From: a bacterium BMS3Bbin14
Lineage (GTDB): Bacteria > Desulfobacterota > Desulfobulbia > Desulfobulbales > Desulfobulbaceae
Reading direction: 5' to 3'
DNA: 64,000 bases
NCBI GenBank assembly: GCA_002897615.1
Contig: BDTX01000005.1
Location: 86,792-150,791 of the forward strand
In this document: piece by piece, positions 7,512 through 15,650 of the stretch
Layout of the letters: every line of letters begins with the position of its first letter
How positions within the stretch are numbered: the stretch's first letter is position 1
Notes under the pieces: model-generated
What the model was told of the DNA's origin: nothing
Databases searched by the model: none
The model's input: only the letters and a program-made list of their open reading frames with translations
Made by a program: the position numbers and the translations under genes

Positions 7512-7744
7512 ATAATCAACTCTCCGGATAGCGGAATGGCCGATTATTTTGCACCCCCCTGTCAACACTTGCTGTCAGGATAGTTTTCATGCCAAAACCA
7601 AGAAAGACAACATAATAACAATTACAAAGCAGCAAGTTGAAAGTCAATGGTTTTCGCCGGGTATCCGGGGAGCAGGGGGAGGGATCACAGGCCTTGGCCG
7701 GCGCTGATTGCCCGAGGCGTCGGTCCGGCCGGCTTGTTTTTTGC

Positions 7745-7789
7745 TTGACCGGGAGACCTGGATGGTTTATGTATCTGAGTATATGCTCA
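7745..7789 (+). promoter_or_regulatory. Sigma-70-type promoter and ArsR/SmtB-type operator
   Basis: A -35 box TTGACC (7745-7750) and a -10 box TATGTA (7768-7773) are 17 bp apart. Directly after the -10 box lies the imperfect palindrome TGAGTATATGCTCA (7776-7789), which resembles operators of ArsR/SmtB-family metal sensors and would cover the transcription start. The first gene downstream encodes such a regulator, so autoregulation with derepression by metal is likely. Confidence 0.65.
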
Positions 7790-7817
7790 ATTGTTAATTT
7801 TTCTTCAGGATAAAAAC

Positions 7818-8177
7818 GTGCCAGCAAACAATTCCGAGACCTGCCATTGCCGGGTCATCCATGAAGAGCGGGTGGCAAAGGCAAAAACAACGGCCCTGGC
7901 GGAACGGGAGACCGTGGACGTAGCCCAGCTTTTCAAGGCCATGGCCGACCCCACCCGGCTCAAAATCCTCCGGGCCCTGGAGCAGGGCGAGATGTGCGTC
8001 TGCGACCTGGCCGCCTATCTCGGGGTGAGCGAGTCGGCGGTCAGTCACCAGCTGCGGCTTCTGCGGCAGCTCCACCTGGTGGCCAACCGGCGGGACGGCG
8101 CGGTTCTCTATTACCGGCTTGATGATCACCATGTCAGTGAGCTGGTCAACCTGGCCTTGACCCATTTGAGGGAGTGA
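7818..8177 (+). CDS. ArsR/SmtB-family metal-sensing repressor
   Basis: A 119-residue winged-helix repressor. The core FKAMADPTRLKILRALEQGE is followed by MCVCDLAAYLGVSESAVSHQ and LRLLRQLHLVANRRDG. Candidate metal ligands are CVCDL on the recognition-domain helix (ArsR/CadC-like), CHC near the N-terminus, and DDHHVSELVNLALTH on the last helix (SmtB-like site). The GTG start at 7818 is chosen because CAGGA precedes it and a palindromic operator lies just upstream; an upstream TTG would overlap the operator. Its stop overlaps the permease ATG (TGATG). The ligand, probably Zn, Cd, Cu or As, is not certain. Confidence 0.88.
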   Translation: MPANNSETCHCRVIHEERVAKAKTTALAERETVDVAQLFKAMADPTRLKILRALEQGEMCVCDLAAYLGVSESAVSHQLRLLRQLHLVANRRDGAVLYYRLDDHHVSELVNLALTHLRE

Positions 8178-9346
8178 TGCAGCAGATTTTTTCTTTTATC
8201 ATCGAGGTATTTTCCGCGTCCTGGGCTTTGTTCAGTGACGCTTCGGTCTATATTCTTTTCGGGATCGCCGTCGGCGGCCTGCTCAAGATGTTTCTTTCCA
8301 CCGAATACGTGGTCAGGCACCTGGGAAGCGGGCGGTACCGGTCGGTGTTCAAAGCGGCCCTGTTCGGGATTCCCATCCCCTTATGTTCCTGCGGCGTGCT
8401 GCCGGCTGCGGCCTCGCTCAAAAAGCAGGGGGCCAACAACGGCGCCACCACCGCCTTCCTGATCTCCACCCCGGAGTCCGGGGTCGACTCCATTGCCATA
8501 ACCTATGCCCTGCTCGACCCGATCATGACCGTGGCCCGGCCAATAGCCGCCTTTTGCTCCGCCCTGGCCGCCGGGCTCATGGAAAATTTTTTCAACCCGC
8601 CCCAGCCCATGCTGGTCATGCCCGGCGCCTCCTCCTGTCCGGTGGACAACTGCTGTGACGGGATCGACTGTGACCCTGCCGAGCACCGCCGGCACCACAA
8701 TCTTTTCGAAAAAATCAGGGCCGGACTTGTCTACGCGGCGGGCGACCTCTGGGGAGACCTGGCCGGCTGGTTCTTTGTCGGCATCCTGCTGGCCGGGCTG
8801 ATCACCACCCTGGTACCGGACAACCTGGTCAGCGGCTATCTTGGCGGCGGCCTGCACTCCATGCTGCTCATGCTGGCAGTGGGCATTCCCCTTTACATCT
8901 GCGCCACCGCCTCGACCCCGATCGCCGCAGCCCTGATCCTGAAGGGGGTGAGTCCGGGCACGGCCCTGGTCTTTCTCCTGGTCGGCCCGGCCACCAACAT
9001 GGCCTCGATCTCGGTCCTTACCGGCCTTTTGGGCAAGCGGGCCACCGCCAGGTACCTGGCGGCCATTGCCACGGTCAGCGTGCTCTGCGGCCTGGCCCTT
9101 GATGCAGTTTATGGTGCACTTGGCATTTCGGCCGGGGCCGTGATCGGCAAGGCGGCCCAGATTATCCCCCAGCCGGTGGAACTCGGCGCCTCCTTCTTTC
9201 TGCTCGCCATCTCGATCAAACCGATCCTGCTTATCCTGCGGCGCAAGGCGCGGCCCCATGGCGGCCATCACGGTCATGACGAAGGCACCTGCGGTTGCGC
9301 CTCCGGGTCCTGCTCCACGAAACCGGTGGTCCCGTTTCCCAAGTAG
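8177..9346 (+). CDS. SO_0444-family Cu/Zn efflux permease
   Basis: A 389-residue multi-span membrane protein. The features FGIPIPLCSCGVLPAAASLK and QGANNGATTAFLISTPESGV, then a cysteine-rich loop (SCPVDNCCDGIDC), GIPLYICATASTPIAAALI and LVGPATNMASI, match the permease family (formerly DUF318) known as SO_0444/SO_0445 Cu/Zn efflux transporters. The histidine/cysteine-rich C-terminus (HGGHHGHDEGTCGCASGSC) can bind metal. It is translationally coupled to the ArsR-type regulator. Likely role: export of a thiophilic metal across the inner membrane. Confidence 0.85.
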   Translation: MQQIFSFIIEVFSASWALFSDASVYILFGIAVGGLLKMFLSTEYVVRHLGSGRYRSVFKAALFGIPIPLCSCGVLPAAASLKKQGANNGATTAFLISTPESGVDSIAITYALLDPIMTVARPIAAFCSALAAGLMENFFNPPQPMLVMPGASSCPVDNCCDGIDCDPAEHRRHHNLFEKIRAGLVYAAGDLWGDLAGWFFVGILLAGLITTLVPDNLVSGYLGGGLHSMLLMLAVGIPLYICATASTPIAAALILKGVSPGTALVFLLVGPATNMASISVLTGLLGKRATARYLAAIATVSVLCGLALDAVYGALGISAGAVIGKAAQIIPQPVELGASFFLLAISIKPILLILRRKARPHGGHHGHDEGTCGCASGSCSTKPVVPFPK

Positions 9347-9363
9347 AGAACACGCCGCCGGTA

Positions 9364-11124
9364 ATGATCCCCAGAACCTCCCAGTCGTTCAAGCTTTCCA
9401 GGATCGGCCTGGCCATCATCGCGGCCAGTGTCCTCCTGCTGGCACTGCTCGCGGTCATCACCGTGCGGAACCTGGACCGGGAGCAGCGGCTGATGGAGAA
9501 ATTTCTCATCCAGGAGGGGTTGACCCTGATCAGGACCTTTGAGGCCGGAGCCCGGACTTCGATGATGACGGCGGGGATGACCGGCAATCTCGGTATCCTG
9601 GTCAAGGAGACTGCCAGGGAAGAGTCGGTGGTCTATATCCGGATCGCTGATTCCCGGAACCGGCTGGTGGCCGCGGCTGGTGACTGGCAGAGCTTCCCCG
9701 GTCAGCCCTCTCCCGGTCTGATTCTGAGCAATACCGCCCCGCTTGCCCGGCTTGCCGAAAACGGGGCCGGCGGGCGGGTTTTCGAGGTGGCCCGCGAGTT
9801 CAAGCCGCTCGCGCAGCTGGGCCGCGAAAAAGGACGGATGCTGGACCGCTGGCAACAGTGGTGCATGCTGAAGGAGCGGGGCCAGGGGGGGGAGAGGCTG
9901 GTCATTTATGTCGGCCTCAGCACTGCGGGGTTCGAGGTAGCCCGGCAGGAGGACATCAACCACGGCCTGATCATGGGCGGCATCCTGTTCCTGGTTGGAG
10001 TTGCCGGTTTTTACGTGCTCTTTTTATATCAGAGCAACCGGGTGAGCCGGTTGACCGCGGAAAATCTCGAGATCTACGCCCGTAATGTCATAGAGAGTAT
10101 GCCGGCCGGCCTGATCACCATTGACCGGCAGGGCAGGATCGTTTCCTGCAACCACAAGGCCCGGGAGATCCTGGGCCGGGAGTCTGCCGAACTTGAGGGT
10201 ATGGTGCTGGCCCGGCTGGGCCGGGAAACCGGCTGTGATCTTGCCGGCCTGCTTGACGGAGAAAAGGATTTCCTGGATCGCTCCCTCGAATGTGTCCTGC
10301 CCGGCGGCCGGTCGATTCCGCTCAAGGTGAGCGCGGCCGCACTCCTGAACCGGGACGGGGAACGGGTCGGCACCGTGCTGACCATGCGGGACATGCGGGA
10401 AATCCGCGACATGGAAGAGCAGCTCGAGCGCTCCCGGCGGCTCGCGGCGCTCGGCAGGATGGCGGCCGCCATTGCCCACGAGATCAGAAATCCGCTTGGC
10501 ACCCTGCGGGGCTTTGCCCAGTATTTCCGGCAGCAGGCAGAGAATTCCGCCACGGACCGGGAAAACGCTGATCTGATGGTCAGCGAGGTGGATCGCCTGA
10601 ACCGGACGGTTTCCGGTCTGTTGCAGTTTGCCCGGCCCCGGGAACCGGAAATGCGGCAGGTTGCGCTTGGCAGGCTGCTCGAGAAAGCCGGCAGGTTGAT
10701 GGGCGATGATTTCGCGGATCATGGAATCGATTTCAGACTGGAGCCGCCGGAAGAAGAGATCATCTTCAAGGCCGATCCGGACCTGATGATCCAGGTGCTG
10801 ATCAATCTGCTCCAGAATGCGCTGCACGCCACCGGGGCGGGAGGCCGCGTCGAACTATCCGGCTGGGCCGAGCCGGACACCATCGTCATTACGGTTCACG
10901 ACAGCGGCCGCGGTATCAGTCAGGAGGTGAGGTCCCGCATGTTCGACCCCTTCTATACCACGCAGAAAGAGGGCAGCGGCCTGGGGCTGGCCGTGGTGCA
11001 TCAGGTCATCGAGCAGCATCACGGCAGTATCATGGTGGACAGCGTTGTCGGCCGCGGTACCATTATCAGGCTTTTCCTGCCGGGGCGGGCAGGGAATCAT
11101 CCACCGGGGGAGGACAATGGCTGA
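9364..11124 (+). CDS. ZraS-like membrane sensor histidine kinase
   Basis: About 586 residues. One membrane span near 13-33, a periplasmic sensor region of about 165 residues, a second span near 201-223, a PAS domain from about 239 (NVIESMPAGLITIDRQGRIV), the phosphorylated histidine in IAHEIRNPLG (H372) and a HATPase domain with GRGISQE and GSGLGLAV. This is the NtrB/ZraS arrangement. The ATG at 9364 lies just after the permease stop; an earlier in-frame start would overlap the permease gene. It overlaps the response regulator by 8 bases. The neighbourhood suggests that it senses periplasmic Zn, Cu or related envelope stress. Confidence 0.87.
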   Translation: MIPRTSQSFKLSRIGLAIIAASVLLLALLAVITVRNLDREQRLMEKFLIQEGLTLIRTFEAGARTSMMTAGMTGNLGILVKETAREESVVYIRIADSRNRLVAAAGDWQSFPGQPSPGLILSNTAPLARLAENGAGGRVFEVAREFKPLAQLGREKGRMLDRWQQWCMLKERGQGGERLVIYVGLSTAGFEVARQEDINHGLIMGGILFLVGVAGFYVLFLYQSNRVSRLTAENLEIYARNVIESMPAGLITIDRQGRIVSCNHKAREILGRESAELEGMVLARLGRETGCDLAGLLDGEKDFLDRSLECVLPGGRSIPLKVSAAALLNRDGERVGTVLTMRDMREIRDMEEQLERSRRLAALGRMAAAIAHEIRNPLGTLRGFAQYFRQQAENSATDRENADLMVSEVDRLNRTVSGLLQFARPREPEMRQVALGRLLEKAGRLMGDDFADHGIDFRLEPPEEEIIFKADPDLMIQVLINLLQNALHATGAGGRVELSGWAEPDTIVITVHDSGRGISQEVRSRMFDPFYTTQKEGSGLGLAVVHQVIEQHHGSIMVDSVVGRGTIIRLFLPGRAGNHPPGEDNG

Positions 11125-12472
11125 AAAGAAAACTATTCTGCTGGTTGACGACGACCAGGCCCACCGCACCATGCTCAAGGTCAATCTGCTGGGCGCCGGC
11201 TTCACGGTCAGGGAGGCGGCGGACGGTGACGAGGTCCTGCCGTTTCTGGAGAAGGGGCCGGTGGATCTCATCATTCTGGACATGAAGATGCAACGGCTGG
11301 ACGGCATCGAGGCCCTGGCCCTGCTCAAGGAACACGGGGTGAGTACACCGGTGATTATGCTTACCGCCTTTTCCTCGGTAGAGACCGCGGTTGCCGCCAT
11401 GAAACAGGGGGCCTTCGACTATATCGCCAAGCCGGTCGATATCGAGGAACTGAAATTGCTCATCGACCGCGCCCTCTCCTTTGACGCCCTGCGGGAAGAA
11501 AATCTGCTTCTCAAAAAAAGGCTCAACGAACAGTTTGACTTCGGCAACATCATCGGCCGCAGCCAGCCCATGCGGGAATTGTTCGAGACCCTGGCCCTGG
11601 TGGCTCCTACCGATGCCACCGTACTGATTCGCGGCGAGTCCGGCACCGGCAAGGAACTGGTGGCCAACGTTATCCATGAAAACAGCCGCCGGGGAAAAGC
11701 GGCCTTTGTCAAGGTCAACTGCGCGGCCCTGCATGAAAACCTGCTTGAAAGCGAACTCTTCGGTCACGAAAAGGGGGCCTTTACCGGCGCCGCCGGCCGG
11801 CGCAAGGGCCGGTTTGAGCAGGCGCATACCGGTACCCTGTTTCTCGATGAAATCGGCGACATGAGCCTGACCACCCAGGCCAAGATTCTCCGCGTCCTCC
11901 AGGAGGGAGAATTCGAACGTCTCGGCGGTGACCAAACCATTCCGGTGGATGTGCGCCTGCTCGCTGCGACCCACCGGGATCTGGAAGAAATGGTGGCAGA
12001 GGGAAGTTTCCGCCAGGATCTTTTTTTCCGGCTCAACGTGGTGCCGGTGACCCTGCCGCCCCTGCGCGAGCGGCGCGAGGATATTGCGGCGCTCGCTGAA
12101 TTTTTTCTCGGGCGGTACGCGGCAAAGAACCGCAAGAGCATCCGGGCCATCCATCCCCGGACCATGACTATGCTTATGGCCTACCCGTGGCCCGGCAATA
12201 TCCGGGAGCTGGAAAATACCATGGAGCGGGCCGTCATCCTCTGCCTTGGCGAGCAGATTACCCCCAGGGAACTGCCGGCCGCCTTCCGGCCCGATGGCGA
12301 AGAGACCGGCGGCCGGCCGGAGCCGGCCAGCCTCACCCTGCGCGAGGTGGAGCGGGAAACCATTCGCGCCACCCTCAAACAGACCGGCGGCAACAAGTCC
12401 CGGACCGCCAGGATCCTCGGAATCGCCCGCCAAACCCTGCAGAACAAGATGAAAGAGTACGATCTCTCCTGA
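11117..12472 (+). CDS. ZraR-like sigma-54-dependent response regulator
   Basis: A 451-residue NtrC-family regulator. It has a receiver domain (LLVDDDQ, phosphoacceptor D55 in IILDMKM), a sigma-54 activator domain with Walker A GESGTGKE near 173, the sigma-54-contacting GAFTGA loop near 221 and Walker B FLDEIGD, and a Fis-type helix-turn-helix at the end (GGNKSRTARILGIARQTLQN). It is cotranscribed with the kinase. A matching sigma-54 promoter and a candidate upstream site lie immediately downstream, in front of the zinc-ribbon and ZraP-like genes, which gives it an obvious local target. Confidence 0.92.
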   Translation: MAEKKTILLVDDDQAHRTMLKVNLLGAGFTVREAADGDEVLPFLEKGPVDLIILDMKMQRLDGIEALALLKEHGVSTPVIMLTAFSSVETAVAAMKQGAFDYIAKPVDIEELKLLIDRALSFDALREENLLLKKRLNEQFDFGNIIGRSQPMRELFETLALVAPTDATVLIRGESGTGKELVANVIHENSRRGKAAFVKVNCAALHENLLESELFGHEKGAFTGAAGRRKGRFEQAHTGTLFLDEIGDMSLTTQAKILRVLQEGEFERLGGDQTIPVDVRLLAATHRDLEEMVAEGSFRQDLFFRLNVVPVTLPPLRERREDIAALAEFFLGRYAAKNRKSIRAIHPRTMTMLMAYPWPGNIRELENTMERAVILCLGEQITPRELPAAFRPDGEETGGRPEPASLTLREVERETIRATLKQTGGNKSRTARILGIARQTLQNKMKEYDLS

Positions 12473-12559
12473 ACTGAACCTCGCTTCCGCCTTTCCCGCA
12501 TCCTCCATGCCCGTCTATAACGGCACGATGAATAAGCGCCGACTTCGGGCATAAAAATT

Positions 12560-12584
12560 CTGGCCGGACTCCAGGCCCGGCCAG
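12560..12584 (+). terminator. Hairpin after the two-component operon
   Basis: Perfect 8-bp arms CTGGCCGG (12560-12567) and CCGGCCAG (12577-12584) with a 9-base loop. The following sequence (GGACCTTTATC) has only a weak T-run, so termination may be incomplete or Rho-assisted. Confidence 0.4.
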
Positions 12585-12603
12585 GGACCTTTATCTCAAT
12601 CAC

Positions 12604-12620
12604 TGCCTCAAAATGAGGCA
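12604..12620 (+). promoter_or_regulatory. Candidate ZraR-type enhancer site
   Basis: Perfect inverted repeat TGCCTCA-AAA-TGAGGCA, about 140 bp upstream of the sigma-54 promoter at 12761. That is the usual distance for an NtrC-family activator to work through DNA looping. The gene for such an activator ends 130 bp upstream. Only one copy was seen, although these activators often use paired sites. Confidence 0.5.
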
Positions 12621-12760
12621 CTTGCCGGTGATTCCCCATCGCTCTCCTGCCTGTTTTTTGGACACCTCCTGTTCCGACCGCTTGAAATATTGCCCTGCCG
12701 GAAAAAATATTCATAATAATTCCAGCTTGATATTGCTTTTGTGGTCCGGTGCTTCCGGGG

Positions 12761-12776
12761 TGGCACAGCCTGTGCA
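12761..12776 (+). promoter_or_regulatory. Sigma-54 (-24/-12) promoter
   Basis: TGGCACAGCCTGTGCA has the invariant GG and GC exactly 10 bases apart and a good match to the TGGCAC-N5-TTGC consensus at the -24 half. It would transcribe the small reading frame at 12836, the zinc-ribbon gene at 12952 and probably the ZraP-like gene at 13339. The gap 12473-12951 holds this promoter, the palindrome at 12604 and a hairpin at 12560. Confidence 0.75.
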
Positions 12777-12835
12777 ATCTCTCAGGTGCAAGGGAACGGT
12801 TCGATACGGAAAAAAAATATCCCGGGAGAAAAGAC

Positions 12836-12937
12836 ATGAAATACAGCACGGTTAATCGGTACAAGGGCGGCGCAATCACCAGGAAAACGACAAGGCGGAA
12901 CGGGCACGACATTAGCCCGGCAATCCCGGGCCTGTAA
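12836..12937 (+). CDS. Possible 33-residue basic peptide
   Basis: An ATG preceded by GGGAGAAAAGAC opens a short frame (MKYSTVNRYKGGAITRKTTR, then RNGHDISPAIPGL). It lies 60 bases after the sigma-54 promoter and 14 bases before the zinc-ribbon gene. It is rich in lysine and arginine, has no recognised domain and could simply be a leader. Only the ribosome-binding site and the position support it. Confidence 0.25.
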   Translation: MKYSTVNRYKGGAITRKTTRRNGHDISPAIPGL

Positions 12938-12951
12938 ACGAAGAGCTTGTA

Positions 12952-13251
12952 ATGTATTGCAGTTGGGGCTGGGCTGGCGGCGGCTGGAACTTTGTCATAA
13001 TCCTGTTCTGGGTCGCGCTGATTCTGGGAGGAATCGCTCTGGCCGCGGCATTTCTGGCGCGGAAGAAAACCGGTGTTCCAGAGGAACATACTTGCCCCTC
13101 GTGCGGTGGTCCGGTCCGGAGTATGTATCTTCGCTGCCCTCACTGCGGGGGACATCTCAAGAAACACTGTCCCTCCTGTTCCCGGCTGGTGCAGGTGGAT
13201 TGGAAATACTGTCCGGATTGTCAAGCGAAACTGGACGACCAGACTAGCTGA
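12952..13251 (+). CDS. Membrane-anchored double zinc-ribbon protein
   Basis: A 99-residue protein with one N-terminal membrane span (NFVIILFWVALILGGIALAA), then CPSCGG...CPHCGG and CPSCSR...CPDCQA, two zinc-ribbon knuckle pairs facing the cytoplasm if the N-terminus is outside. It sits directly downstream of the sigma-54 promoter and upstream of the ZraP-like gene, so it is probably part of the metal-stress regulon. Its function is unknown; metal binding is the simplest reading. Confidence 0.7.
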   Translation: MYCSWGWAGGGWNFVIILFWVALILGGIALAAAFLARKKTGVPEEHTCPSCGGPVRSMYLRCPHCGGHLKKHCPSCSRLVQVDWKYCPDCQAKLDDQTS

Positions 13252-13338
13252 AGATACGGCTTGTACCTGAATCGTTACTGTTTGGTTAATAATGAACTTA
13301 TCCTGCATTCATCATCAATCTGAAAAGGAGATTAAACA

Positions 13339-13845
13339 ATGAAAAAAGGAAAAATTTTGCTCGCCGGCCTTGCCATTGCCATGACATTTACGGCATCCCA
13401 GGGTTTTGCCTGGATGCGGGGTCCAATGACGGGTGGCCGGATGATGAACGGTCAGATGATGGGCGGCACCTATAACTCGGGCCTTAACGCTGGTCAGCAG
13501 AAGAAGGTCATGGAGATCGAAGCCAGATACCAGAAGCAGTTTGCCGACCAAGAGGCGGCCATCCAGGCCAAGGCCGCGGAGCTGCGGGCCGCGCTGGCGG
13601 ACGGCACCTCCACCCTGAACAAGATCAACGGTCTCCGTAATCAATTATTTGCCCTGGAGCAGGGATACGGGCAGCTCCGGAATCAGGTAAGACAGGGAAT
13701 CGGCCGGGACATCGACGTTGCTTATACCGGTGCCATGGGCTGGAGACCGGCAGATTGTGACTGGCATGATCACGGCAGCATGTCCGGCGCTTATGATGGC
13801 CCCGGGGGCGGTGCCGAGCCAAGCGGCTGGCGGTGTAACTGGTAA
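13339..13845 (+). CDS. ZraP/Spy-like periplasmic zinc-resistance protein
   Basis: A 168-residue exported protein: signal peptide MKKGKILLAGLAIAMTFTAS ending near QGFA, a Met/Gly-rich segment (RGPMTGGRMMNGQMMGGTY), then a long helical region (QQKKVMEIEARYQKQFADQE, LRAALADGTSTLNKINGLRN) of the CpxP/Spy/ZraP hairpin fold. The C-terminus is rich in His, Asp, Cys and Gly (DCDWHDHGSMSG). ZraP proteins bind zinc, act as chaperones and repress the ZraSR system in enterobacteria. The gene has an AAGGAG ribosome-binding site and lies downstream of the sigma-54 promoter in a ZraSR-like locus. Confidence 0.82.
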   Translation: MKKGKILLAGLAIAMTFTASQGFAWMRGPMTGGRMMNGQMMGGTYNSGLNAGQQKKVMEIEARYQKQFADQEAAIQAKAAELRAALADGTSTLNKINGLRNQLFALEQGYGQLRNQVRQGIGRDIDVAYTGAMGWRPADCDWHDHGSMSGAYDGPGGGAEPSGWRCNW

Positions 13846-13878
13846 GCGGCGAATTTCTTACCATCACAAGATACCAAT

Positions 13879-13938
13879 GGCCGGGATCCGGCAGTTGTGC
13901 TCCTCCTGCCCCCGGCCGGCGTCCCGCTGACTTTTTTT
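13879..13938 (+). terminator. Probable terminator of the ZraP-like gene
   Basis: GGCCGGG (13879-13885) pairs with CCCGGCC (13911-13917), with an inner GGCAG/CTGCC stem. A T7 run follows at 13932-13938, somewhat far from the stem. It lies 34 bases after the ZraP-like stop codon. Confidence 0.45.
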
Positions 13939-14035
13939 CAACAGCTCCGGATGTAACAAATGGTTTGATCTGATTCAGTTCGTGTCCATTCAGTTACGAA
14001 TCCGGGAGAAATAATCACTTTCAGGAGGATATGTC

Positions 14036-14419
14036 ATGAGCTACCATTTCAGCAAAATCGTAGAAAAATCTTTTAACGAGACCATCGACAGCGTGGTGCA
14101 GGAATTGAAAAAAGAGGGGTTCGGGGTACTCAGCAATATAGACGTCCAGGCGGCCCTGAAGAAGCATGGGGTGGACTTTATGCAATACCGGATACTTGGA
14201 GCCTGCAATCCGCATTTCGCCCATCAGGCCCTGCTGGCCGAACCCCATATAGGAACCATGCTGCCCTGCAATGTCGTTGTCCGGGAAATGGAGGATGGCG
14301 GTGTCGAGGCGTCGGCGGTGGACCCTCTCGCCTCCATGCGGGCGGTCGACAATCCCGCTCTCCAGAAGATCGCGGCCCAGATCAGGGAAAAACTGCAGCG
14401 GGTCATCGCCAGCCTCTGA
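14036..14419 (+). CDS. DUF302 domain protein
   Basis: A 127-residue cytoplasmic protein covering a whole DUF302 domain: FNETIDSVVQELKKEGFGVL, then SNIDVQAALKKHGVDFMQYR, ILGACNPHFAHQALLAEPHI and GTMLPCNVVVRE. DUF302 proteins are small, often found beside metal-resistance and sulfur-oxidation genes, and have no proven activity. A strong AGGAGGATATGTC site precedes the ATG. Its place after the ZraP-like gene suggests that it belongs to the metal-stress island. Confidence 0.85.
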   Translation: MSYHFSKIVEKSFNETIDSVVQELKKEGFGVLSNIDVQAALKKHGVDFMQYRILGACNPHFAHQALLAEPHIGTMLPCNVVVREMEDGGVEASAVDPLASMRAVDNPALQKIAAQIREKLQRVIASL

Positions 14420-14555
14420 CAGTCGTTTCCGGCAAACCCGGAAAGCCGGAAATCATCCCGGCCGCCGAGATTATACCAGAGTATTTGGATCTCTTTTTTT
14501 GTGCCGGTTTCGTAACCGTTCACCAGAGGCAATAAACTACCCTCAACTCGTAACT

Positions 14556-14663
14556 GTAACCGTTCAGATGTACCCCGGATTTGTTCGTTTCGCCCTCCGA
14601 GGTGTACTCCCTGTACCTGAGGAGGGCGAAACGGACAAAGATGGGGTGCAGGTGAACGGTTAC
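14556..14663. repeat. Palindromic element, family D, copy 1
   Basis: Outer arms GTAACCGTTCA (14556-14566) and TGAACGGTTAC (14653-14663) enclose an inner long imperfect stem made of CGTTTCGCCCTCC and GGAGGGCGAAACG. It is about 108 bp, like family B, but the sequence is different. A further GTAACCGTTCACC lies at 14512. A degenerate relative occurs at 58605-58737. The gap 14420-14982 holds this element and the hairpin at 14871. I see no gene in it. Confidence 0.65.
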
Positions 14664-14870
14664 CCGGTTTCCGGCAGCTACCTCGCCCCCCCCTTGAGGC
14701 TGCTCACCGGGAAAAACACCTGGCGGCGGAATTTCATTCAAGATATCCGGGCAGATGGGCCTCACCTTTCGGGAGACCGCCAGGTCCCATTTTTACAGGG
14801 GACTCGGCTCCCTGACCCAATTTATTGATCGCGAGTTTGCCACGACCTATCGACAAAAGTTATAAAACTT

Positions 14871-14893
14871 GATGGACTCGTAAAAAGTCCATC
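14871..14893. repeat. Short perfect hairpin upstream of the rhodanese gene
   Basis: GATGGACT (14871-14878) and AGTCCATC (14886-14893) with a 7-base A-rich loop. There is no clear T-run. It lies 90 bases before the rhodanese start, so it may belong to the 5' leader. Confidence 0.4.
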
Positions 14894-14982
14894 ATAACCA
14901 TGAATGGCCAGGTAAAAACCTCTCTCTGGATGAGAGGGAATATAGTTTTTGCAACGCCATAAACTTAACCAAAGGAGAAAGC

Positions 14983-15639
14983 ATGCCAACCCTAAAGAAG
15001 TTAACCCTATTTTTTATGTTTGTCGGAATATTTGTCTATGCCGGCAGTCTTTCAACGGCGTTAGCCGGACAAAGTCCGGCGGAAGTTATAGGCAAGGCCG
15101 GGGCATTGATGAAATCAGGGGACTATGACCAGGCCGAGGAACAACTGCAAAGAGCCCTCAAGGCTCGCCCCAAAGATGAATCGCTGTGGGAGGCAAATAA
15201 TACTATCGCCGGCAGAGGATATGTTGCCGGCTGGGCGGCTGATGACTTCCGCTGGGCTCCGATGAAAGCTAAAAAATTTGTGACCGATGTGGTACTCAAG
15301 AAGAAAATCGCCCTGGTAGATGTAAGAAGCCCGCTTGAAACCGCCGTATGGTATCCCAAAAGCAAGTTGTTTGACACCTTTCTGATCCCCCTGCCGACGG
15401 TACCTTCCCGCTTATATAAAATACATCCTGAAAGATATGATGAGGTAATTTTTATCTGCCCGACCGGCACCCGGGCCGCATCAGCCAGCCTGATGGCCGC
15501 AATGATGGGATACAAAAATGTCTATTTTTTCAAGGGCGGTTATAAGGTGTTGACCGGCCTTACCGGCGGAATATATCGCAAGACGGAGAAAAGGCTGCTT
15601 GCTGAGGGTAAAATCAAAGAGCCGACCCTGCCTCGCTGA
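14983..15639 (+). CDS. Exported TPR-rhodanese protein
   Basis: A 218-residue protein with a signal peptide (LTLFFMFVGIFVYAGSLSTA), one TPR-like repeat (GDYDQAEEQLQRALKARPKD) and a rhodanese domain: VDVRSPLETAVWYPKSKLFD and the active-site loop ICPTGTRAA, whose cysteine would carry the persulfide. The rhodanese loop is standard length. The periplasmic location suggests sulfur transfer or sulfide handling outside the cytoplasm. It has an AAAGGAGA ribosome-binding site. No operon partner is evident, since a large inverted repeat lies immediately downstream. Confidence 0.85.
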   Translation: MPTLKKLTLFFMFVGIFVYAGSLSTALAGQSPAEVIGKAGALMKSGDYDQAEEQLQRALKARPKDESLWEANNTIAGRGYVAGWAADDFRWAPMKAKKFVTDVVLKKKIALVDVRSPLETAVWYPKSKLFDTFLIPLPTVPSRLYKIHPERYDEVIFICPTGTRAASASLMAAMMGYKNVYFFKGGYKVLTGLTGGIYRKTEKRLLAEGKIKEPTLPR

Positions 15640-15650
15640 ACGGTTAACCT

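Noticed and set aside
7516..7827. Possible 103-residue protein on the minus strand upstream of the ArsR-type gene
   Set aside because: It crosses the promoter and operator, has no ribosome-binding site and its composition is not protein-like.
11066..12508. 480-codon open frame antisense to the response regulator
   Set aside because: The plus-strand gene has all NtrC-family motifs. The antisense frame is a codon-bias shadow.
14271..14828. 185-codon frame overlapping the DUF302 gene and the family D element
   Set aside because: The first part is an out-of-frame reading of DUF302; the second part reads through the palindromic repeat.
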